NCBI GenBank assembly: GCA_012515725.1
Contig: JAAYXU010000027.1
Location: 1-8,680, forward strand
Source of the DNA: Clostridiales bacterium
GTDB taxonomy: Bacteria > Bacillota > Clostridia > Christensenellales > UMGS416
Reading direction: 5' to 3'
DNA length: 8,680 nt
Below the pieces are notes generated by a model, which worked only from the letters and a program-made list of their open reading frames with translations, had not been told where the DNA came from and ran no database searches. The translations under genes were made by a program, and so were the position numbers. Positions 1 to 5,730 of this stretch are shown one piece after another (position 1 is the first letter of the stretch; the number at the start of each line of letters is the position of its first letter).

Positions 1-1
1 C

Positions 2-214
2 GTCGATATGGTCAACGGACTGCATGCGCGCATCGTGGACATCGGGCGCGAAACCGTCACGATCGAAGCGGTGGGCAGCAGCGCCGATGTGGACACCGTG
101 CTGGCGCTTTTTGAACCGTTTGGACTTGCGGAACTGGCTCGCACTGGGCTTGTAGCCCTGGAACGCTGCGACGGTTCCCTGGAAGAATATGTTTCGGAAT
201 ACGAGGAGGAATAA
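2..214 (+). CDS. ilvN: Acetolactate synthase small (regulatory) subunit, C-terminal part
   Basis: This is the 3' end of a gene that begins before the window; the frame is open from base 2 and ends at TAA 212-214, giving 70 visible residues. The stretch ARIVDIG...TIEAVG, followed by FEPFGLAELARTG and VALER, is the typical end of the second half of IlvN/IlvH after the N-terminal ACT domain. The family binds the catalytic subunit IlvB, raises its activity and carries valine feedback inhibition; the valine-binding ACT domain itself lies outside the window, so feedback sensitivity cannot be judged. The protein ends in an acidic tail (EYVSEYEEE). An ATG at 8-10 is in frame but is internal, not a start, because the homology already runs through it. 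Its stop lies 3 bases before ilvC, and the ilvC ribosome site lies inside its last codons. Confidence 0.9.
   Translation, partial: VDMVNGLHARIVDIGRETVTIEAVGSSADVDTVLALFEPFGLAELARTGLVALERCDGSLEEYVSEYEEE
204..209 (+). promoter_or_regulatory. Ribosome binding site of ilvC inside the end of ilvN
   Basis: A perfect AGGAGG lies 8 bases before the ATG of ilvC and within the last Glu codons of ilvN. Ribosomes finishing ilvN therefore uncover or pass over the ilvC start, which suggests translational coupling of the two. Confidence 0.85.
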
Positions 215-217
215 ACC

Positions 218-1213
218 ATGGCAACACTGTACTACGCCAATGACTGCGACCGCTCCCATCTCGCAAACAAGAAAATAGCGATCATCGGGTACGGAAGCCA
301 GGGACATGCCCATGCGCTCAACCTCAAGGATTCGGGATTTGACGTGATGGTGGGACTCTACGAGGGAAGCCCATCGTGGCCCAAGGCCGAGGCTGCCGGG
401 CTTGCGGTCAAGACCGCCGCCGAAGCCGCGAAGGCCGCCGACATTATCATGATCCTCATCAATGACGAGAAGCAGAAGGCGCTCTATGACAATTCGATAA
501 AGCCCGCTCTGACCGCCGGAAAGTATCTTGCGTTCGCACACGGATTCAATATCCACTATAACCAGATCGTGCCTCCGGAAGATGTCAACGTATTTATGGT
601 CGCCCCGAAGGCGCCCGGACACACCGTTCGCGGCCAGTACGAGGAGGGCTTTGGCGTACCCTGCCTGGTCGCTGTGCATCAGGATCCATCTGGAGACACG
701 ATGGATGTCGCGCTTGCCTACGCGCAGGGGTTGGGCGCGGATCGCGTCGGCATACTGAAAACCACATTCCGCGAGGAGACGGAGACCGATCTCTTTGGCG
801 AGCAGGCTGTGTTGTGCGGCGGCGTGACCGAGCTTATGAAAGCGGGATTCGATACGCTGGTCGAGGCGGGATATGAGCCTGAGAGCGCGTATTTTGAGTG
901 CCTGCATGAGATGAAGCTCATCATCGACCTTGTCAACAAGGGCGGCCTTTCGTTCATGCGCTACTCTATCAGCGATACAGCCGAATACGGCGATTATCAG
1001 GTCGGACGCCGCATCATCACCGAGGAAACCCGCAAGGAGATGAAGAGGGTACTCCGTGAGATACAGGAGGGCGAGTTTGCTAGCCGCTGGATCGCCGAGA
1101 ACCAAGCCGGACGTCCCGCGTTCCTAGCGCGACGCCGCATAGAGAGCGAGAGCCTTATTGAGAAAGTGGGGCGCGAGCTGCGCACGCTCATGAGCTGGAA
1201 GAAGGAAAAATAA
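218..1213 (+). CDS. ilvC: Ketol-acid reductoisomerase, class I (short form)
   Basis: Cytosolic Mg-dependent enzyme that isomerises and reduces 2-acetolactate or 2-aceto-2-hydroxybutyrate to the dihydroxy acids of valine and isoleucine synthesis. At 331 residues it matches the short class I form. The N-terminal Rossmann domain shows the nucleotide loop GYGSQGHAHALNL (24-36) and the HGFNIHY segment with His108. The knotted C-terminal domain shows the metal ligands Asp191 and Glu195 (in ETETDLFGEQ), Glu227 and Glu231 (in FECLHE), and Ser252 in YSISDTAEYGD. The cofactor-specificity loop reads VGLYEGSPSW (45-54): the Arg common in NADPH-using members is replaced by Tyr48, and Glu49 follows, so NADH use or mixed use is possible (inference). 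The ATG at 218 has a perfect AGGAGG 8 bases upstream, and the N-terminus is of usual length. It follows ilvN by 3 bases, the classic ilvBNC order. Confidence 0.97.
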   Translation: MATLYYANDCDRSHLANKKIAIIGYGSQGHAHALNLKDSGFDVMVGLYEGSPSWPKAEAAGLAVKTAAEAAKAADIIMILINDEKQKALYDNSIKPALTAGKYLAFAHGFNIHYNQIVPPEDVNVFMVAPKAPGHTVRGQYEEGFGVPCLVAVHQDPSGDTMDVALAYAQGLGADRVGILKTTFREETETDLFGEQAVLCGGVTELMKAGFDTLVEAGYEPESAYFECLHEMKLIIDLVNKGGLSFMRYSISDTAEYGDYQVGRRIITEETRKEMKRVLREIQEGEFASRWIAENQAGRPAFLARRRIESESLIEKVGRELRTLMSWKKEK

Positions 1214-1232
1214 ACCGAAAAGCCGCACCGCT

Positions 1233-1239
1233 GGGGAGG
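1233..1239 (+). promoter_or_regulatory. Ribosome binding site deciding the GTG start of cimA
   Basis: GGGGAGG lies 7 bases before GTG 1247-1249. This selects the GTG as start; the next in-frame ATG (codon 32) would remove the catalytic LRDG motif. It is the only recognisable element in the 33-base ilvC-cimA gap, where I see no terminator hairpin or promoter. Confidence 0.75.
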
Positions 1240-1246
1240 TAAGAGC

Positions 1247-2830
1247 GTGAAACCCGAAAAGATCATATTGTTCGAGTCGTCACTGCGCGACGGGGCGCAG
1301 GCCCGGGGCATCACGTTTTCCCTGCCCGATAAGCTGAAAATGGTGGCGATGCTGGACGAACTGGGTATGGACTATATCGAGGCCGGAAATCCGGCCTCTA
1401 ATCCGAAGGAGCGCGCCTTTTTCGAGGCCGCGGCCGGACTGCCGCTTAAAAACAGTCGGCTGACGGCATTCGGCGCCACGTGCCGCAAGCAGACCCGGCC
1501 CGACGACGACCCCGGCGTGCTGGCTCTCCTGTCGGCGGGGACGCCGGCGGTCGCGATATTCGGCAAGGCGTGGGATCTGCATGTGACACATGTGCTGGGC
1601 GCGACGCTCGATGAAAACCTGCAAATGATACGGGACACCGTGGCCTTTTTTAAGGAGCGTGGCCGGGAGGTCATATTCGACGCCGAGCATTTCTTCGACG
1701 GATACCGCTGCAACCGGGAGTACGCGCTGGCGGCTCTCGAGGCCGCCGCGGACGGCGGCGCGGCGTGCCTGACGCTTTGCGACACGAACGGCGGAGCGCT
1801 GCCCTGGGACGTGGAGGCGGCGGTGACCGACGTATGTGGACGCACCGCGGTCACGGTGGGCATACACGCACACAACGATGGCGAGCTGGCGGTTGCCAAT
1901 ACACTGACCGCCGTCCGCGCAGGCGCGCGGCATGTGCAGGGGACGTTGCTTGGGTTCGGGGAGCGGTGCGGCAACGCGCGGCTGACATCGGTGATCCCCA
2001 ATCTTGAGCTCAAAATGGGACTGACCGCTGTGGGCGCAGAGAGGCTCTCTACGCTGAGTGACAGAGCGCTGGAAGCCGCCGACATCGCGAATCTCGCGCC
2101 CGACGACAAGCTTCCGTATGTCGGACGTGATGCGTTCGCACACAAGGGAGGCATGCACATAGACGGCGTGAGCAAGGTGCCCCGTTCGTTCGAGCATGTG
2201 GAACCGGCGCTTGTAGGAAACCGGCGCGGCTTCATGCTCTCCGAGGTCGCGGGCCGCAGTGCGCTGTCCCTCAAGCTGCAGGCGCAGTTCCCGCAGCTGT
2301 CCCGGGATTCCGAGACAACGCGCACGCTCATCGAGAAGCTCAAGGAACTGGAAAACGAGGGCTTCAGCTATGAGGGCGCGGAGAGCAGCTTCGAGCTTGT
2401 GGTACGCAGGCATCTGGGGCTGTACCGCCCTTCCTTCGAGCTGACGCACTACAAGGTGATGGACGAACCCAACGGTATGCCCGGAAGCCTGGGCGCCTAT
2501 GCCGTGGTCAAAGTCGACGTGCGGGGCGAGCAGCGGATGGCCGCCGCCGACGGAAACGGCCCGGTTAACGCGCTGGACAAGGCGCTGCGCGAAGCGCTGT
2601 CCAACTATTTCCCCGAACTATCCCGCGTATCGCTGAGCGACTACAAGGTCCGGGTGCTGGACACACGGGACGCGACAGCCGCCCGCGTGCGGGTGGTCAT
2701 ACAGTCCACCGACGGCCGCAGCACCTGGTCGACGCTGGGGGTTTCCCCCGACGTGATTGAGGCCAGTCTGCAGGCTCTGATCGATTCGATCGAGTATAAG
2801 CTGCTTTCATCCGGAAGCGAGACAGTATAG
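1247..2830 (+). CDS. cimA: (R)-citramalate synthase
   Basis: Condenses acetyl-CoA with pyruvate to (R)-citramalate, the first step of the threonine-independent route to 2-oxobutyrate and isoleucine. The 527 residues begin with a DRE-TIM metallolyase barrel (about 5-275): ESSLRDGAQARG (10-21) holds Arg14 and metal ligand Asp15, IHAHND (206-211) gives His207 and His209, and GFGERCGNA (236-244) gives Asn243. The segment DYIEAGNPASNPKE and the LRDGAQ.(x).GI.FS pattern are typical of long CimA rather than of LeuA. A linker region (about 280-390, with HKGGMHIDG) leads to the C-terminal LeuA-type regulatory dimer domain (about 395-520), which in the family binds the feedback amino acid, expected here to be isoleucine. 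GTG start as argued from its ribosome site. It sits between ilvC and leuC, a place often held by leuA. Alternatives are 2-isopropylmalate or homocitrate synthase; overall pattern and length favour CimA. The first motif has Glu-Ser-Ser where Asp-Thr/Ser-Thr is usual. Confidence 0.93.
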   Translation: MKPEKIILFESSLRDGAQARGITFSLPDKLKMVAMLDELGMDYIEAGNPASNPKERAFFEAAAGLPLKNSRLTAFGATCRKQTRPDDDPGVLALLSAGTPAVAIFGKAWDLHVTHVLGATLDENLQMIRDTVAFFKERGREVIFDAEHFFDGYRCNREYALAALEAAADGGAACLTLCDTNGGALPWDVEAAVTDVCGRTAVTVGIHAHNDGELAVANTLTAVRAGARHVQGTLLGFGERCGNARLTSVIPNLELKMGLTAVGAERLSTLSDRALEAADIANLAPDDKLPYVGRDAFAHKGGMHIDGVSKVPRSFEHVEPALVGNRRGFMLSEVAGRSALSLKLQAQFPQLSRDSETTRTLIEKLKELENEGFSYEGAESSFELVVRRHLGLYRPSFELTHYKVMDEPNGMPGSLGAYAVVKVDVRGEQRMAAADGNGPVNALDKALREALSNYFPELSRVSLSDYKVRVLDTRDATAARVRVVIQSTDGRSTWSTLGVSPDVIEASLQALIDSIEYKLLSSGSETV

Positions 2831-2846
2831 AAAGGGAGTTTGGCCG

Positions 2847-4106
2847 ATGGGAATGACGATCACCCAGAAAATTATCGCCCGCCACGCGGGGCTCGCCAGC
2901 GTGAAGGCGGGGCAGTTTGTCGAGTGCGCGCTGGATCTCGTGCTGGGCAATGACATCACCGCACCCATCGCGATAGAGGAGTTCGAGAAATGCGGAGCGG
3001 GGCGCGTGTTCGATCCCGCGAAGGTCGCTCTCGTTCCCGATCACTTTACGCCCAACAAGGATATCGCGGCCGCGACGCAGTGCGCGAGAATGCGCCGGTT
3101 CGCTCGCAGCCATGATATCGTCAACTACTTTGAGGTAGGTCAGATGGGCATCGAGCACGCGCTGCTGCCTGAAATGGGGCTCGTAGTGAGCGGCGACGCT
3201 GTGATCGGCGCGGATTCACACACCTGTACGTACGGCGCGCTAGGCGCTTTCTCCACGGGCGTGGGCAGCACCGACATGGCCGCCGGAATGGCCACCGGGC
3301 GGTGCTGGTTCAAGGTGCCCGCCGCGTTCAACTTCCGCCTGACTGGCCGGCCCGGACCGTATGTCGGCGGTAAGGACGTCATACTCCATATCATAGGTCT
3401 AATCGGCGTGGACGGCGCGCTGTACCGCTCGATGGAGTTCTCCGGCGAGGGCGTGGGCGCGCTGACCATGGACGACCGCTTCACGATCGCTAACATGGCG
3501 ATTGAGGCTGGCGCGAAGAACGGCATATTCCCGGTGGACGAGCAGACGCTAGCCTATGTGCGGGAGCACTCGGATCGAAGTCCGGTTACCGAGGCGGCGG
3601 ACAGCGACGCGGAGTATGAGAAGACATTTTCTATAGATCTCACGCAGATTCCGCTGACTGTCGCCTATCCGCACCTGCCCAGCAATACGCGGCCGGTCGC
3701 CGAGGCCCGGGATGTACCGATCGACCAGGTGGTCATCGGCTCCTGTACGAACGGCAGGTTTTCGGATCTCCGGGCCGCCGCCGACGTGCTGCGGGGCCGC
3801 CGCGTTGCAAAGGGCGTCCGCGCGATAATCATACCCGCCACGCAGCGCATCTATCTCAAGGCGATGAAGGAAGGCTTGCTGGAGACGTTTGTGGAGGCGG
3901 GCTGCGCGGTGAGTACGCCCACTTGCGGCCCCTGCCTGGGCGGACATATGGGCATACTGGCCGCTGGCGAGCGCGCGGTGGCCACGACGAATCGGAACTT
4001 TGTGGGGCGGATGGGCCACGTGGAGTCGGAGGTCTATCTGGCGGGCCCGGCCGTGGCCGCGGCCAGCGCGGTCGCTGGTCGTATCGCATCCCCTGACGAG
4101 CTGTAA
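2847..4106 (+). CDS. leuC: 3-isopropylmalate / (R)-2-methylmalate dehydratase, large subunit
   Basis: Large subunit of the [4Fe-4S] aconitase-family isomerase that, with LeuD, converts 2- to 3-isopropylmalate in leucine synthesis and, in citramalate-route organisms, citramalate to erythro-3-methylmalate. At 419 residues it is the shorter bacterial/archaeal (LeuC/HacA-like) type rather than the roughly 466-residue enterobacterial type. Visible motifs are GADSHTCTYGALGAF (121-135), IGSCTNGR (297-304) and TPTCGPCLGGHMGIL (357-371), giving cluster ligands Cys300, Cys360 and Cys363. The ATG at 2847 is preceded at 8 bases by GGGAG, and the N-terminus MGMTITQKI is the usual one for this type; a second ATG two codons on is possible. 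The gap after cimA is 16 bases, and leuD follows by 12. Confidence 0.96.
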   Translation: MGMTITQKIIARHAGLASVKAGQFVECALDLVLGNDITAPIAIEEFEKCGAGRVFDPAKVALVPDHFTPNKDIAAATQCARMRRFARSHDIVNYFEVGQMGIEHALLPEMGLVVSGDAVIGADSHTCTYGALGAFSTGVGSTDMAAGMATGRCWFKVPAAFNFRLTGRPGPYVGGKDVILHIIGLIGVDGALYRSMEFSGEGVGALTMDDRFTIANMAIEAGAKNGIFPVDEQTLAYVREHSDRSPVTEAADSDAEYEKTFSIDLTQIPLTVAYPHLPSNTRPVAEARDVPIDQVVIGSCTNGRFSDLRAAADVLRGRRVAKGVRAIIIPATQRIYLKAMKEGLLETFVEAGCAVSTPTCGPCLGGHMGILAAGERAVATTNRNFVGRMGHVESEVYLAGPAVAAASAVAGRIASPDEL

Positions 4107-4111
4107 GGAGG
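4106..4111 (+). promoter_or_regulatory. Ribosome binding site of leuD overlapping the leuC stop
   Basis: A perfect AGGAGG begins on the last base of the leuC TAA and stands 7 bases before the leuD ATG. This suits coupled, near-equal synthesis of the two subunits. Confidence 0.85.
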
Positions 4112-4118
4112 ATCCGCC

Positions 4119-4619
4119 ATGATCATAGAGGGACGCGTACACAAGTACGGCGACAATGTCGATACAGACGTTATCATACCCGCCCGGTACCTTAACACGA
4201 CCGATCCGGCAAGGCTGGCCGCCCACTGCATGGAGGACATAGACGCCTCTTTCGTGAGCAGCGTGAAGCCCGGCGACATTATCGTGGGCGGCATGAACTT
4301 TGGCTGCGGCTCGTCCCGCGAGCACGCGCCTCTCGCGATAAAGGGCAGCGGCGTCTCGTTCGTACTGGCCAAATCCTTCGCCCGCATATTCTTCCGCAAC
4401 GCGATCAACATAGGACTTGCGATCCTCGAGTGTCCCGAGGCTGTGGACGGCATCCGGGACGGAGACACGGTGGAGATCGACGTGGATACGGGCGTCATAA
4501 CCAATAAGACTACCGCCGAGCGGTTCACGGCCCAGCCTTTCCCGCCATTCCTGCAGAAAATAATCGCCGCGGGCGGACTGATGGCGTCCATCGCCGCCGG
4601 GAAAGGGGCGCGCGGATGA
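4119..4619 (+). CDS. leuD: 3-isopropylmalate / (R)-2-methylmalate dehydratase, small subunit
   Basis: Small (swivel-domain) subunit that pairs with LeuC and supplies substrate-binding residues. The 166 residues fit the short LeuD/HacB-like type. Visible motifs are GDNVDTDVIIPARYL (11-25), NFGCGSSREHAP (60-71) and SFARIFFRNAINIGL (86-100). The loop after Tyr24-Leu25 reads YLNTTD; the equivalent loop in methanogen enzymes separates isopropylmalate isomerase from homoaconitase, and this one is polar like the latter, though such sequences are common in bacterial LeuD. This would be compatible with handling both isopropylmalate and citramalate, but that is inference. Its stop overlaps the leuB start as ATGA. 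Confidence 0.96.
   Translation: MIIEGRVHKYGDNVDTDVIIPARYLNTTDPARLAAHCMEDIDASFVSSVKPGDIIVGGMNFGCGSSREHAPLAIKGSGVSFVLAKSFARIFFRNAINIGLAILECPEAVDGIRDGDTVEIDVDTGVITNKTTAERFTAQPFPPFLQKIIAAGGLMASIAAGKGARG
4616..4619 (+). other. ATGA start/stop overlap, leuD-leuB
   Basis: The leuB ATG (4616-4618) and the leuD TGA (4617-4619) share two bases. Such overlaps generally support termination-reinitiation and coupled expression. Confidence 0.85.
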
Positions 4620-5704
4620 ACGCGAAAATCGCGGTTCTGCCCGGCGACTACATCGGACCCGAAGTGACCGCCGCGGCGGTCGAGGTACTTGACTGCGTGG
4701 CCCACCGGTATGGCCATACGTTCCATTTCGAGTACGCGCCCGCCGGATGTACGGCCATCGAGGAGAAGGGCGATCCGATGCCCGAGTCGACGCTCGCGCT
4801 GTGTCGGGCCGCCGACGCCGTGCTGCTTGGCGCGGTAGGCGGGCCGGTGAGCGGATCCAAATGGGACGAGCTGCCCGGGCATCTGCGCCCCGAGGCCGGA
4901 CTCCTGCGCATCCGCGCGGAGCTTGGGCTTTTTGCCAACCTGCGTCCGGCCCGGCTCTATCCGCAGCTTCGGGAGGCGTGCCCGCTTCACGAGCAGGTCG
5001 TGGGCGACGGCATCGACATGATCGTCGTACGAGAGCTCGTCGGCGGTCTGTATTTCGGCCCGCGCGGCAGGAAGCAGACGTCCGGCGGGGAAGCGGCATA
5101 CGATACGATGATATACAGCCAATCCGAGGTCGAGCGCATCGCCCGGGTAGGCTTCGAGACGGCCCGTGGGCGGCGGGGCATACTGACCAGCGTGGACAAG
5201 GCCAACGTCCTGGAAAGCTCGCGCCTGTGGCGCGCGGTCGTCGAGCGGGTGGCGCGCGAATACCCCGACGTGACGCTTAATCATCTGTATGTGGACAACG
5301 CCGCGATGCAGATGGCGCTCAATCCGAGGCAGTTCGATGTCATCGTGACGGGGAATCTCTTTGGCGATATTCTATCGGATATCGCGGGCGCGATCATCGG
5401 GTCCATCGGCATGCTTCCGTCGGCCAGCCTTTCGGAAGGTACGTTCGGGCTATACGAGCCGGTTCACGGTTCGGCGCCCGATATAGCGGGAAAAGACGCG
5501 GCCAACCCGCTTGCGACGATACTGTCGGCCGCGATGATGCTGCGCCATTCGCTGGGCCTTCCGGAAGAGGCCCTGGCGGTCGAGGGCGCGGTGGAGGCGG
5601 TACTACGCGACGGCGGGCGCACCGGCGACATCGCCCGCCCCGGCGAGGCGGTATGGGGAACCAGGCGGATGACCGACGCTGTCATCGCCCGCATCGGAAA
5701 GTGA
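4616..5704 (+). CDS. leuB: 3-isopropylmalate dehydrogenase
   Basis: NAD-dependent oxidative decarboxylase that converts 3-isopropylmalate to 4-methyl-2-oxopentanoate (leucine) and, in the citramalate route, erythro-3-methylmalate to 2-oxobutyrate. The 362 residues match the family. Substrate-site residues are visible: RPEAGLLRIR (91-100) with Glu93, Leu96, Leu97 and Arg100; Arg110 in ANLRPARL; RELVGGLYFG (139-148) with Arg139 and Tyr146; Lys195; and Asp228 in VDNAAM. Asp251 and Asp255 in GNLFGDILSD are metal ligands. The NAD site is EPVHGSAPDIAGK (281-293), whose Asp289-Ile290 pair marks NAD rather than NADP. The N-terminal motif reads PGDYIGPEV (9-17), with Tyr12 where glycine is usual. The ATG overlaps the leuD stop (ATGA), with GGGAAAGGGG ending 7 bases upstream as a likely ribosome site. 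Homologous tartrate or homoisocitrate dehydrogenases are excluded by the Glu93/Leu96/Leu97 pocket and the context. Confidence 0.95.
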   Translation: MNAKIAVLPGDYIGPEVTAAAVEVLDCVAHRYGHTFHFEYAPAGCTAIEEKGDPMPESTLALCRAADAVLLGAVGGPVSGSKWDELPGHLRPEAGLLRIRAELGLFANLRPARLYPQLREACPLHEQVVGDGIDMIVVRELVGGLYFGPRGRKQTSGGEAAYDTMIYSQSEVERIARVGFETARGRRGILTSVDKANVLESSRLWRAVVERVAREYPDVTLNHLYVDNAAMQMALNPRQFDVIVTGNLFGDILSDIAGAIIGSIGMLPSASLSEGTFGLYEPVHGSAPDIAGKDAANPLATILSAAMMLRHSLGLPEEALAVEGAVEAVLRDGGRTGDIARPGEAVWGTRRMTDAVIARIGK

Positions 5705-5717
5705 CGCGAATCAATAT

Positions 5718-5724
5718 GGGAGGA
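5718..5724 (+). promoter_or_regulatory. Ribosome binding site deciding the ilvD start
   Basis: GGGAGGA stands 6 bases before ATG 5731. Two earlier in-frame ATGs exist, at 5653 and 5716. The first lies deep in leuB and the second overlaps this site, so both are poor starts. The start at 5731 gives MYSDSIKKG, the normal N-terminus of the family. Confidence 0.85.
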
Positions 5725-5730
5725 AACGGT

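Noticed and set aside
1214..1246. Possible internal terminator or promoter between ilvC and cimA
   Set aside because: The 33 bases show no stable inverted repeat with a T run and no clear -35/-10 pair; they only hold the cimA ribosome site.
1280..2449. 389-codon open frame on the - strand inside cimA (with a second at 1372-2343)
   Set aside because: Both lie wholly opposite cimA, whose motifs are certain, and the two also overlap each other in different frames. No family signature or convincing ribosome site was seen.
3549..5099. 516-codon open frame on the - strand across leuC, leuD and leuB
   Set aside because: It crosses three well-supported genes, is rich in Arg, Pro and Ala in low-complexity fashion, and shows no recognisable family. 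It is an expected shadow of GC-rich coding sequence.
4034..5284. 416-codon open frame on the - strand across leuD and leuB
   Set aside because: Same pattern of antisense shadow; it spans gene junctions and has no motif.
5653..5730. N-terminal extension of ilvD from the ATG at 5653
   Set aside because: The added 26 residues lie mostly in leuB coding sequence in another frame and match nothing. The ribosome site and family N-terminus point to 5731.
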